From contig NZ_ATXN01000002.1 of NCBI RefSeq assembly GCF_000421705.1, forward strand, positions 558,001 to 622,000: DNA of 64,000 nt. The letters are read 5' to 3'. Under the pieces are notes generated by a model. That model saw only the letters and a list, made by a program, of their open reading frames with translations. It did not search any database and was not told the DNA's origin. Made by a program: the position numbers and the translations under genes. The stretch is from Brevundimonas naejangsanensis DSM 23858. Its GTDB lineage: Bacteria; Pseudomonadota; Alphaproteobacteria; Caulobacterales; Caulobacteraceae. How positions within the stretch are numbered: position 1 is the first letter of the stretch; every line of letters begins with the position of its first letter. This document shows positions 55,686 to 63,988 of the stretch, piece after piece.

Positions 55686-56645
55686 CTAAACCTTGGCGGG
55701 GGCGCCGGCGCGAAGGCCGCGCTCCCCCAGGGCCACCGTCACCACGCCCAGCAGAGCGATGGCGACACCCGTCAGGATCTGCGGCGTCAGCACGTCGCCC
55801 ATGAACAGGCCGCCGATCATGATCGACACCAGGGGCGAGCCCAGCAGATAGGGCGTCACCCGCCCGGCCTCGCGCCGCTGGACCAGCCAGAACATCAGGC
55901 TGGTGGCGAACACGGACGAAATCACCCCCGCCCAGATCAGCGTGCCCCATACCAGCGGCGTCGCGGCCTTGGCCGCTTCCCACTGCCCGTTCTCGAACAG
56001 GGCCGACCCCAGGGTCAGCACCGGAAATGCCATCAGGGCCAGCAGGCCCTGCATCTTCAAGGGCGGGATCGAGGTCGTCCGGCGCGCGATCACTGTCGTC
56101 AACGCCCAGGCCGATGCGCCCAGCGCGCCCACCAGAATGGCCTTCCAGTCGTTCAGGGCGTGGGGGTCCAGCGTCATCCACGCCACGCCTGCAAAGGCGA
56201 TGACCAGGCCGACGGCGGCCATTCTCGAAATCCGCTCTCCCAGCATCAGGAAGGCGAACAGGGACGTCAGGGGAATCCACAACTGGGTGGCGATGGTCAC
56301 CGGGCTGACGTCATGAGCCAGCCAGAAGGCCAGGTAGATCAGCCCATAGTGGATCGGGCCGCCCACCACGGCGATGATCAGCAGGCTTTTCCAGTTCGGG
56401 AACGGCGGCCGCACGAACCAGACCAGACAGGCGGCGGCGATGGCGAAGCGCAAGGCGCCCGTCATCAGCGGCGGAAGCATCTCGGTGGCGACCTTGGCGG
56501 CGGCGTTGTTCACGCCCCAGATGACCAGAACGGCCACGATGGCGGCGATTTCAAGCGGCGTCAGCGCGTGCGGGGAGGAGGAGGAGGAGCTGGACACGCC
56601 TCCATGCTTGCCACAAGGCGCGACGTTTTGCCTCTCACGAAGCAT
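55686..56645 (-). CDS. EamA/DMT family transporter
   Basis: A 319-residue protein with ten predicted helices in two EamA repeats (about 25-160 and 170-305), as in drug/metabolite exporters such as RhtA or YdcZ types. The N terminus carries a run of seven serines. The start is uncertain: ATG at 56645, or a GTG at 56597 just before the Ser run; neither has a well-spaced ribosome-binding site. Substrate unknown. Confidence 0.82.
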   Translation of the reverse strand: MLRERQNVAPCGKHGGVSSSSSSSPHALTPLEIAAIVAVLVIWGVNNAAAKVATEMLPPLMTGALRFAIAAACLVWFVRPPFPNWKSLLIIAVVGGPIHYGLIYLAFWLAHDVSPVTIATQLWIPLTSLFAFLMLGERISRMAAVGLVIAFAGVAWMTLDPHALNDWKAILVGALGASAWALTTVIARRTTSIPPLKMQGLLALMAFPVLTLGSALFENGQWEAAKAATPLVWGTLIWAGVISSVFATSLMFWLVQRREAGRVTPYLLGSPLVSIMIGGLFMGDVLTPQILTGVAIALLGVVTVALGERGLRAGAPAKV

Positions 56646-56707
56646 GACCACAGGTTACCCTGCCGCACGTCATGCCCCACGACCGCGAACCGGCTATAGA
56701 AACCGCT

Positions 56708-57274
56708 ATGAAGATCCCTGCCCTGTTGTCCGCCCTCGCCGTCCTGACCGTCTGCATCAGCGCTGCGCCTGTGAGCGCCGAGCCGACCGTCGTGGTTTCG
56801 CCTCAGCCCCTGCCCATCGACAACGACCGTCCGCGCGTCTTCCTGGGCGGCAGCATCGACATGGGCGGCGCGCCCGACTGGCAGGGGGCGCTGACGCAGG
56901 CCTTGTCCGACATGGACGTCACCGTACTGAATCCTCGCCGCCCCGACTGGAACCCCGCCTGGCGGCCCGAAGCGGACGAGCCTGAATTCCTGCGTCAGGT
57001 CGAATGGGAGCTGGCCGCGCTGGAAAGCGCCGACGTCATCGTCATGTATTTCGCGCCTGGCACGCAAAGCCCGATCAGCCTGCTGGAAATGGGCCTGCAC
57101 GCGCGCGGCGGAAAGCTGATCGTGCTGGCTCCCGAAGGGTTCTGGCGCAAGGGCAATGTCGACATCACCGCCCGCGCCTATGGGGTGCGTCAGGTGCAGA
57201 GCATGGACGAACTGACCGCCGCCGTCCGCCAGTCCCTGACCGAAGCCGCCGAGAAAGGACGCTTCGCGCGCTAG
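56708..57274 (+). CDS. Nucleoside 2-deoxyribosyltransferase-like protein with signal peptide
   Basis: A 188-residue protein. Residues 1-24 form a clear Sec signal (ending APVSAEP); the rest matches the nucleoside 2-deoxyribosyltransferase-like family Nuc_deoxyri_tr2: PQPLP, VFLGGSIDMGGAPDWQ, LNPRRPDWN, the QVEWELAALESADVIVMYF segment with the candidate nucleophile Glu, SPISLLEMGL and EGFWRKGNVDI. Such enzymes exchange or hydrolyse nucleobases and are normally cytosolic; export of this one is unusual. Its stop overlaps the stop of the convergent DUF2269 gene. Confidence 0.82.
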   Translation: MKIPALLSALAVLTVCISAAPVSAEPTVVVSPQPLPIDNDRPRVFLGGSIDMGGAPDWQGALTQALSDMDVTVLNPRRPDWNPAWRPEADEPEFLRQVEWELAALESADVIVMYFAPGTQSPISLLEMGLHARGGKLIVLAPEGFWRKGNVDITARAYGVRQVQSMDELTAAVRQSLTEAAEKGRFAR

Positions 57275-57738
57275 AAAACCGGCTTGGCCACCATCAGCCA
57301 ATAGATGCCGATCACGCCCGCAAAGGCGGGCCAGCCCAGGATGAACCAGCCCCAGAACAGACGATAATAGGCGGCAGGCAGAGCCTCGCCCGCGTCCGCG
57401 GCCGTCTGCGCCAGGCGCGCCATCTTCATCTGCATCCACACCACCGGCAGCCAGCAGACGCCGATCAGCACATAAAGCGCGTAGGCCGCCAGCAGCCACG
57501 GCTCGGTCAGGCCGTATCCCTGCAGGTGGATCAGGCCCAGCCCGCTGAGCGGCTGAACCACCACGGCGCTTGCGGTGAAGACGAAGTCGGCCAGCACGAC
57601 GATCTTGCCCACCGAAGCAATGGTCGCAACGTTGCGGCTCATGTGGGCGCACAGCATGAAGAAGGCGATGCCCGCTCCCGTGCCGAACAGCACCGCGCCC
57701 GACAGAATGTGGATGACCTTCAAGGTCAGGTACAGCAT
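57271..57738 (-). CDS. DUF2269 family integral membrane protein
   Basis: A 155-residue protein with four membrane helices (about 3-25, 45-68, 77-100 and 125-148), with conserved His in VIHILSGAVLFGTG and Arg/His in AHMSRN typical of DUF2269. The ATG at 57738 overlaps the stop of the SDR-DoxX gene (ATGA), so they are coupled. The family often accompanies epimerase-like SDR genes; function unknown. Confidence 0.82.
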   Translation of the reverse strand: MLYLTLKVIHILSGAVLFGTGAGIAFFMLCAHMSRNVATIASVGKIVVLADFVFTASAVVVQPLSGLGLIHLQGYGLTEPWLLAAYALYVLIGVCWLPVVWMQMKMARLAQTAADAGEALPAAYYRLFWGWFILGWPAFAGVIGIYWLMVAKPVF

Positions 57739-59039
57739 CAGCGCCTCGCGTCCGTCGCCGCCACGAACAGGCACAGGGCCATCATCGGCAGCACCTTGAG
57801 CCACGGCCCCAGCGGGTCGATCCAGTAGTGCGGCAGGCTGAGCGTCCCGGCGATCAGATAGCCGACCGTGGCCAGGCACATCAGGATCGCCACGCGCGCC
57901 GTCCACGGCCGCACGAACAGCGCCAGCCCCAGCACCACGTCCAGCAGCGCGCCCCACCAGGCGATCGCCCCGGCCCAGCGACCGAAGCCGCCTTCATGAA
58001 GGATGGCGATCGCCCCGCTCCAGCCCGGCCCAAAGCTGATCAGGCCGGTGATCAGCCAGAACAGGCCCAGCGTCAGGATGGAAATCGGCCGTACGAACCA
58101 CAGCCGTGCGTGCCACACGTCCTGAACCGATGCAGGCGTTTCGGCCAGGAAACGGCGAAAACCCCGCGCCTTGACGCCCAGACACTCGGCCCAACCATTG
58201 TCGACGCCTGACACGTCGTGATCCATCTGGCGCATCGCCGTGGTGCGAATCGGCGAGGACCAGCCCAGCCGTCCCAGCAAGTCGCCGATCATCAGCGCAG
58301 GCCCAGCCAGAACGCGCGGAACCCGCACGACCGGCGCAGGTGAAAGACCCAGCCAGCCGCGATACAGACCGACCGTCTCGATCATGCTGACCGCCTCCGG
58401 CCCCGGCATATCGAACGTCTCATGCACCGGCGCGCCGGGTTTCAGCGCCGCGACGACCGCCTCGCCCAGATCGGACAGGACGATAGGACGGAACAGTTGA
58501 TCTCCGCCCACCACCGGGCTGAACAGCGGAAATGCCGCCAGCGCCCGGATCAGGCCGGTTCCGCCGAACGCCGCCCGATCGACCACCAGCGACGGGCGCA
58601 GGATCAGCCAATCCAGATCGGCGGCGCGGACCAGCCGCTCGGTTTCGGCCTTGGTGCGCGCGTAGGCCGTGCCCGCGGCATCATCGGCGCCCACGGCGGA
58701 AATATGGATCAGGCGACGCACGCCCGCGCGCTTACAGGCCTCAATGAGCACGCGCGGCCCTTCGACATGGGCCAGCGTCGTGTTGTCGCCCGCACCATCC
58801 TGCAACACGCCGACACAGTTCACCACAGCGTCGACGCCGTCCAGCAGCGGGGCCCAGGCTTCGGGCGTCTTCAGCTGTGCGAAATCCGCCTTGATCCAAT
58901 CAAACGTCGGCGCTCGGCGCGCAGCCTCATCGGGCCTACGCGCCCCGGCTCGGACCCTCCAGCCCGCAACCGACAGAGCCGCCGCCAGGTGCGATCCGAT
59001 GAAGCCGTTGGCTCCCAGAACCAGAACGCATGCCGTCAT
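57738..59039 (-). CDS. NAD(P)-binding SDR protein fused to a DoxX-like membrane domain
   Basis: A 433-residue fusion. Residues 1-290 are an atypical/extended SDR (NAD-dependent epimerase-like) with LGANGFIGSHLAAAL, NCVGVLQDG and AYARTKAETERLV; the normal YxxxK is partly kept as YARTK. Residues about 300-430 hold four membrane helices of the DoxX-like kind. Such fusions are common in Proteobacteria but uncharacterised; a membrane-associated redox role has been guessed. It is followed by DUF2269 and preceded by a DCC protein. Confidence 0.83.
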   Translation of the reverse strand: MTACVLVLGANGFIGSHLAAALSVAGWRVRAGARRPDEAARRAPTFDWIKADFAQLKTPEAWAPLLDGVDAVVNCVGVLQDGAGDNTTLAHVEGPRVLIEACKRAGVRRLIHISAVGADDAAGTAYARTKAETERLVRAADLDWLILRPSLVVDRAAFGGTGLIRALAAFPLFSPVVGGDQLFRPIVLSDLGEAVVAALKPGAPVHETFDMPGPEAVSMIETVGLYRGWLGLSPAPVVRVPRVLAGPALMIGDLLGRLGWSSPIRTTAMRQMDHDVSGVDNGWAECLGVKARGFRRFLAETPASVQDVWHARLWFVRPISILTLGLFWLITGLISFGPGWSGAIAILHEGGFGRWAGAIAWWGALLDVVLGLALFVRPWTARVAILMCLATVGYLIAGTLSLPHYWIDPLGPWLKVLPMMALCLFVAATDARR

Positions 59040-59043
59040 GATC

Positions 59044-59493
59044 TCACCCCAGAACCCGATCGGTCATGTCTACGCCTTCAGGCGGCATGGCGCACCAGGC
59101 CTCACCAGGAAAGCGCCGCCTATGCCGCGCGACCCAGCCATAAAGCCCATCCCGTACGGGCCGAGGGATCAACCGCCCCGCCGTCGCCAGTCGATAGGGA
59201 AACGGCATGGACGCCGCCAGATGCAGCACGCCGTCAGAACGGCCGACGGCGCGACCGTCTTCGATCACCAGCATGGTCGAGGGGTCATCCGGCGAGAGGC
59301 CGTAATGTCGCAACAGGGCCCGTCCCAACTCCGACTGTGTCGGCGCCAGACGGAAGCGGGCCCCATGCTTCAGCAGCGTTCGTGCGGAATGGGAGCACAG
59401 GGCGCAATCGCCATCGAACAGGACCAATGGCCGATCGTCCGGAAAGGACGGCACGGCCGGGTCATCGCGATAGCTATAGGCCCCCTGCCCCAC
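59044..59493 (-). CDS. DCC-type thiol-disulfide oxidoreductase (DUF393)
   Basis: A 149-residue DUF393 protein. LVLFDGDCALCSHSARTLLKH has the family DGDCxxC motif with the redox Cys pair. Members are thioredoxin-like proteins of uncertain partner. It lies 4 bases upstream of the SDR-DoxX gene and 22 bases after ssb on the same strand. Confidence 0.85.
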   Translation of the reverse strand: MGQGAYSYRDDPAVPSFPDDRPLVLFDGDCALCSHSARTLLKHGARFRLAPTQSELGRALLRHYGLSPDDPSTMLVIEDGRAVGRSDGVLHLAASMPFPYRLATAGRLIPRPVRDGLYGWVARHRRRFPGEAWCAMPPEGVDMTDRVLG

Positions 59494-59515
59494 GCCGCGC
59501 CCTTTCGCGCCGGGC

Positions 59516-60010
59516 TTAGAACGGAATGTCGTCGTTCAGGTCGTAGCTTTCCTTCGGACCCGAGGGCTTGTTGGCGCCGCCGGTCGAGAAGCCCGAGGAA
59601 TAGTCGTCGTCGCGACCGCCGCCGTAGCCGCCGCGATCACCGCCACCCTGGCTGTCGCCACGGCCGCCCAGCATGGTCAGCTGGCCGTTGAAGCGCTGGA
59701 TGACGATCTCGCTCGTGTATTTCTCGACGCCCTGCTGATCAGTCCATTTGCGGGTCTGCAGCGAACCTTCGATGTAAACGGTCGAGCCCTTCTTCAGATA
59801 GTTCTCGACCACCTTGACGATGTTGTCGTTGAAGATGACCACCGAGTGCCACTCGGTCTTTTCCTTGCGCTCGCCGGTCGACTTGTCGCGCCAGGTCTCC
59901 GAGGTGGCGATGCGCAGGTTGGCGACGCGGTCGCCGTTGTTCAGCGAACGGATTTCCGGATCGCGGCCCAGATTGCCGATGAGGATGACCTTGTTGACGC
60001 TGCCCGCCAT
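59516..60010 (-). CDS. ssb: Single-stranded DNA-binding protein
   Basis: Tetrameric SSB that coats single-stranded DNA in replication, repair and recombination. The 164-residue protein has the OB fold ([33 protein letters not shown]), a Gly-rich linker (about 115-150) and the acidic protein-interaction tip [14 protein letters not shown] precedes the ATG. A LexA-type box and a -10-like GCTAGG lie 33-68 bases upstream. Confidence 0.96.
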   Translation of the reverse strand: MAGSVNKVILIGNLGRDPEIRSLNNGDRVANLRIATSETWRDKSTGERKEKTEWHSVVIFNDNIVKVVENYLKKGSTVYIEGSLQTRKWTDQQGVEKYTSEIVIQRFNGQLTMLGGRGDSQGGGDRGGYGGGRDDDYSSGFSTGGANKPSGPKESYDLNDDIPF

Positions 60011-60042
60011 GACGAATGTCCTTTTATGTTCTTGCGCCGAGT

Positions 60043-60048
60043 CCTAGC
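60043..60048 (-). promoter_or_regulatory. -10-like element of the ssb promoter
   Basis: On the minus strand GCTAGG (60048-60043) resembles the Caulobacter -10 pattern GCTANA. A start would fall about 25 bases before the ssb ATG. The corresponding -35 position (about 60066-60071) lies inside the LexA-type box. Confidence 0.4.
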
Positions 60049-60063
60049 GGATTTCGACGAGAT

Positions 60064-60078
60064 GTTCCAGTTTTGTTC
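60064..60078 (-). promoter_or_regulatory. LexA/SOS box upstream of ssb
   Basis: The sequence GTTC-CAGTTTT-GTTC (plus strand 60064-60078) is an exact match to the alphaproteobacterial SOS box GTTC-N7-GTTC. It lies 53 bases upstream of the ssb start, over the expected -35 region, so bound LexA would block transcription until DNA damage. Confidence 0.85.
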
Positions 60079-60101
60079 ACGCCCAATTCCGGGCGCTGAA
60101 A

Positions 60102-60524
60102 TCAGTTCGGAGCGACCGCGACCGGGCTTCCGTCGATCTGTCGCTGAATCGCGCCGGGAATGGCCAGGCGGCCGTCCCCGGTGCGCGCCAGGGCGAAGAA
60201 CCGGGGGCCGTCCAGGCTCTTGCCGAACTTGACCCCAGCGCGGTCGATGAAGATGAACTGCCCCTGATAGGCGCCGACCATCTCGGTCTTGCTGCCGCCC
60301 AGACGCAGGAATTTCAGACGCATCTCTTCCAGTCGCGCGGCGCAGAACTCGATCTGCGGCTGATCGCGGGCGACGACGTTGAAGCGCACGCCCCCGCCCT
60401 CGGCGTCCTGTCCCATATGGTAGCAGACGCCCGTCCCGCCCGGCGCCTCCGCCTTCTTGGCGCAGGCGCTCAGAGCCGCAGACGCCGCGACAATCGCCAG
60501 CAGGGTGATCGAAGCGCGGCTCAT
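60102..60524 (-). CDS. Lipoprotein of unknown function
   Basis: A 140-residue lipoprotein: signal peptide with lipobox LSAC (Cys about residue 20) followed by AKKAEAP. The mature part contains two further Cys (GVCYHMG and EFCAARL) and a mixed alpha/beta pattern, with QGQFIFIDRAG. No family recognised. It is followed 2 bases apart by an upstream membrane protein gene on the same strand and precedes ssb across the SOS box region. Confidence 0.7.
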   Translation of the reverse strand: MSRASITLLAIVAASAALSACAKKAEAPGGTGVCYHMGQDAEGGGVRFNVVARDQPQIEFCAARLEEMRLKFLRLGGSKTEMVGAYQGQFIFIDRAGVKFGKSLDGPRFFALARTGDGRLAIPGAIQRQIDGSPVAVAPN

Positions 60525-60526
60525 GC

Positions 60527-61195
60527 TCACAGCTCCGGGAACTGACATTGGCGGTCCTGCTGGGCCAGGGTGCGGAAACGGTTGTTGTCGGTCGACTGCT
60601 CCACGCGGCGCGGGACCAGACGCAGGGTCGTGTCGCCCCACCGCCCGTAACGCGCCTCGCCCGGCGCGACGCAGGTTCCCGAATAGAGAGCCTGAACACA
60701 GGCCGCCAGGCTCATATTGCCCGACACCTGGCGCCATTCCGAACCCGTGTGACGCAGGCAGGCCGTGCCCGAGGTAGAAGGCGCCGCGCGCGTCTCCTCG
60801 GCGGCGCCCGGCTGGCCCGCAGGGGCGATCTCGACGGCCGGGGTCGAAGGCAGTTCCGGCGGCGGCGCGAAGGAGGCCGTCGGCGCCGCGACCAGCGAGC
60901 CGGAAGCGTCCAGCCCCACATCCAGGGCGCTGGTGGCCACGCCGTTGCGCTTGGCGCAGTCGGCCAGGGTGGCCAAGCCGACGAACTGGCCGTCCACGAA
61001 GCAGCGCAGTTCGCGGGTCGGCTCCAGCGTCGGGGCCTCGGCCACGTCGATGGTCAGTCCGCCCTTGGACGCAGGCGGCGGCTCAGATGGCGCGCCCTTG
61101 CCTCCGCTGAAGACCAGGGCGGCGGCCACGGCGCCGACGACGGCCAGACCCGCGCCGACGATCAGAACCGTACGATTGTCTTTCGAAAGGGCCAT
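60527..61195 (-). CDS. Membrane-anchored periplasmic protein of unknown function
   Basis: A 222-residue protein with one N-terminal membrane helix (about 10-30), a Pro-rich linker and two regions with Cys: LRCFVDGQFVG with ADCAKRNGV (about 62-85), and TACLRHTG, LAACVQ, TCVAPGEARYGRWGDTTLRL (about 143-195). The C terminus ends RQCQFPEL. The cysteines suggest disulfides outside the cytoplasm. Its stop lies 2 bases before the lipoprotein gene, so the two are probably one transcript. No family recognised. Confidence 0.65.
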   Translation of the reverse strand: MALSKDNRTVLIVGAGLAVVGAVAAALVFSGGKGAPSEPPPASKGGLTIDVAEAPTLEPTRELRCFVDGQFVGLATLADCAKRNGVATSALDVGLDASGSLVAAPTASFAPPPELPSTPAVEIAPAGQPGAAEETRAAPSTSGTACLRHTGSEWRQVSGNMSLAACVQALYSGTCVAPGEARYGRWGDTTLRLVPRRVEQSTDNNRFRTLAQQDRQCQFPEL

Positions 61196-61276
61196 GCAGC
61201 TCTCAACGCGCCAAAGAAGGCCCCACTAACCCCGAGCGCCCCACAGCCGTCAACCGAAAGCGCCCTCAACCCCGGC

Positions 61277-63988
61277 TTAGCCTGTGAGTCTCGCCAGAGC
61301 AGCCTGATAGTTGGCCAGCTGCGCCTGCAGATAGGCCGGAGCCTGGCCTGTCACCTTGGGCTTGTCGCTTGCGGGGTCCAGGGCGCGATAGGCGTCGCGC
61401 ATGGCCTTGATCGCCAGTTGCACCTGATCCCGCGACTTGGCGATGGCCTCTGCGCTGGACAGGTTCAGCAAGGGCGACAGGTCGATCCCGAAGGTCTTGG
61501 TCTTGTCCTGCGTCTTGCCGATGAAGCCGGGCGTCAGGCCCAGTCCCGCCAGGGCGTCCCGCCCCGCCTCGCCCGGCGTCAGAACAGCTCCGGCCCTCCC
61601 GTCGGCGCTGGTGATGGAAAGGCGTTGGACCCCGCCGCTGGTCACCCGTGCGTCGCCGTCCATGCCGGTCACATAGTCGCGGTCGGTCTTGATCGTGACC
61701 TTCAGATAACGCCCCGACGCCATTTCGATCTTGCGCGCCAGCGACTGCAGCGTGTCCTTGGCGTCGATCGTCACGGCCGTCTTCCGGCCGGTCAAAGGGT
61801 TCTGCACATAAAACCGGTCGCCCGCTCGGACGGCCGTCGCATCCACCAGGGTCTTGGACTGGCTCTGGCTGATCTCGCCCTGCGGCAGGCCCAACCGATC
61901 CAGCACGCTGGCGCCGCCCGAAGACACGGTCAGGGCCAGGGGCTTGGCCTGGCCGTCAGCCGCCGTCCATGTCTGGCTCCACTCTACCTGCCCCGTCTGC
62001 ACGTCCAGTCGCGCCAGATAGCCGCGCGAGGGGTCTTCGGCCTTGGCCCCGACGGCGCGGTCCGACACGCCGGTCAGCCAGACCTTGCCGTCGTGCACCT
62101 TGACGTCGGCGGCGGTGTCGTCGCCCGCCCCGCCGTAATAGGTCACCCGATCCGCGCCCGAGGCGGCCAGGTCCGTGGACAGGACAGCGACAAAGGCGTC
62201 CTGACCTCCGGCATGAGCATTGGCGACCTGGCCCGCATTCAGGGCGCCGTTGCCGGTCGCGCCCGAGATAATCAGTCGCCCGTCCGCCACCGCAAGGCCA
62301 GCGATCTCGCCGCCCGAAGAGGAGCCCAGATTGCGCACGCTCAGAAGCTCGGGCGCGCCCGTCGCGCCGATACGGAAATGACGCACGACAAAGGCGCCGT
62401 TCTCGACGCCCGCCGTGTAGAGATTGTCGCCGTCGACGACCATGGCCTGGACGTTGTCGTCGCCGGCCGTGCCGAACTGGGTCGCACCTGTCGCCGTCGC
62501 CGTGATCGGCGCCAGACTGTGGATCTGACTTTCGCTGAAGGCCTGAACATAGCCGTCCCAGCCGCCCACGGCCAAGGTCCCCGGCATGGCCGACTTGGCC
62601 CGCCCCGCCACATAGACCCGCCCGTCGGCGCCGAAGGAGACGGCGGTCGCTTCATCCTCGGCCTTGGCGCCGCGCCTCTGGGTCCACTGTTCGCGCCCCT
62701 GAGCGTCGAAGACGGTGACGAAACTGTCGGCCGTCGTGGCGGAGGCGCCTGCCTCGCCGGGCACAAGAGCGCCGATCACCGATCCGGCCACGGCCACCCG
62801 CCCGTCCGCATCCACGGCGATGGCGTAGCCGCTGGCCTTGGACGCCGCGCCCAAAGCGCGACTGACGACCACATTGCCCGCCGAATCCAGCTTCATCAGA
62901 ACGACGTCGCCCTGCCCCTTGATCGGCTGGGTCGAGGCGCCGGCGCTGACATCGGCCACAATCCACATCGAACCGTCCGGCCCGGCCGCGCTGGCCCGCA
63001 CCGTCTCGACGCCGTCCGGCAGGGACGAGACGCCGCTGCGGCCCTCGACCCAGAACCCGCCGCCGGAGCCCGCCACCGGATTGCCGTCCGGGTCGAACTT
63101 CAGCACCTCATGGGCGCCCTTGCTGCCTGCGCCCTGTACGACCTGAATCGAATCCCGCGCCTCGGCGGGGGTGAAGCTGATCGTCTCCAGCGAGACGCCG
63201 GCGACCGTCAGCCCCCAGCGCGCCGGCCCGGCCGGAAGGGTGATGGTCTTGTCGCCCGCCTTGACCGTGCGCGGCTCGGCCTCAATCGTCTGCCGATGGA
63301 TGCGGGTCTGCACGCCCGCCTCTTCCAGCTTGCCGTTGATGTGCTGCACCACCGCATCCATCGTACGCGGCGTCGCCCCCATCTCAGCCAGGTCGATATC
63401 GACCGTCTGGCTTCCGGTCGTGGTCTTCACCGTGATGCCGAAACGCACATCGCCTTGGAAAGCCGCGACCTCGTCGGTCAGGGCGCCGTCGTGAATCGGG
63501 CCGGTCAGATATTTGGGATTGTCGCGCGGCACCGCCGCTGTCGACTGGCTCTGCGAGGCCGAGACGCCCTGAACCACGCGCACGCCTTCGAACTGAGCGG
63601 AATTCAGGAAATCCATCACCTCCGTCATGCCGGAAGCGAACCGTCGAGACAGTTGCTCGGATTCCATACGGGTGACCCCGCGTTCGCCCGCGCGGTTCGT
63701 CAGGGCCTCAAGCATGGTCAGCCCCTGATACAGGGCGAAAATCTTGCGGTAGTCGCTTGAGGAGACGCCCTTGACGTCAAGAACGGCATTGTCCTCGTTG
63801 ACGAGCTTTCGCCCGCTCAAGGCCGTACGCAGAAGGTCCGACTGGCTGGGCTTTTCCTTGCCGCTCAAGGTCCACGGCGCGGTCGGTTGCGTCTTCGGCT
63901 TGGGCGCGGACTGCGCGGACGACGAGGCGCCCGCTCCTCCGGCGAGACCGTAAAGGCCCAGCAGATAGCTGTTGTTGATCACCGCCAC
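61277..63988 (-). CDS. Flagellin/hook-like protein with an internal beta-propeller, FlaEY-like
   Basis: A 903-residue protein. Residues 1 to about 290 and about 695-903 resemble the helical and Flagellin_IN regions of hook-associated proteins (for example KDTLQSLARKIEMASGRYL, RLSITSADGRAG, DALAGLGL). Between them lies a beta-propeller with SBBP-like repeats (GRVYVAGRA, DGYVQAF, WLTGVSD). This chimera resembles what I recall of Caulobacter FlaEY, which affects flagellin synthesis. No signal peptide. GTG start at 63988 with GGAGG 5 bases upstream. No other flagellar gene is in the window, so the assignment is tentative. Confidence 0.6.
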   Translation of the reverse strand: MAVINNSYLLGLYGLAGGAGASSSAQSAPKPKTQPTAPWTLSGKEKPSQSDLLRTALSGRKLVNEDNAVLDVKGVSSSDYRKIFALYQGLTMLEALTNRAGERGVTRMESEQLSRRFASGMTEVMDFLNSAQFEGVRVVQGVSASQSQSTAAVPRDNPKYLTGPIHDGALTDEVAAFQGDVRFGITVKTTTGSQTVDIDLAEMGATPRTMDAVVQHINGKLEEAGVQTRIHRQTIEAEPRTVKAGDKTITLPAGPARWGLTVAGVSLETISFTPAEARDSIQVVQGAGSKGAHEVLKFDPDGNPVAGSGGGFWVEGRSGVSSLPDGVETVRASAAGPDGSMWIVADVSAGASTQPIKGQGDVVLMKLDSAGNVVVSRALGAASKASGYAIAVDADGRVAVAGSVIGALVPGEAGASATTADSFVTVFDAQGREQWTQRRGAKAEDEATAVSFGADGRVYVAGRAKSAMPGTLAVGGWDGYVQAFSESQIHSLAPITATATGATQFGTAGDDNVQAMVVDGDNLYTAGVENGAFVVRHFRIGATGAPELLSVRNLGSSSGGEIAGLAVADGRLIISGATGNGALNAGQVANAHAGGQDAFVAVLSTDLAASGADRVTYYGGAGDDTAADVKVHDGKVWLTGVSDRAVGAKAEDPSRGYLARLDVQTGQVEWSQTWTAADGQAKPLALTVSSGGASVLDRLGLPQGEISQSQSKTLVDATAVRAGDRFYVQNPLTGRKTAVTIDAKDTLQSLARKIEMASGRYLKVTIKTDRDYVTGMDGDARVTSGGVQRLSITSADGRAGAVLTPGEAGRDALAGLGLTPGFIGKTQDKTKTFGIDLSPLLNLSSAEAIAKSRDQVQLAIKAMRDAYRALDPASDKPKVTGQAPAYLQAQLANYQAALARLTG

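Noticed and set aside
60548..63760. A 1070-codon open frame antisense to the FlaEY-like gene
   Set aside because: It is low-complexity Arg/Gly/Ala sequence with no domain or good start, a usual by-product of GC-rich coding strands. The minus-strand gene has a GGAGG site and recognisable domains.
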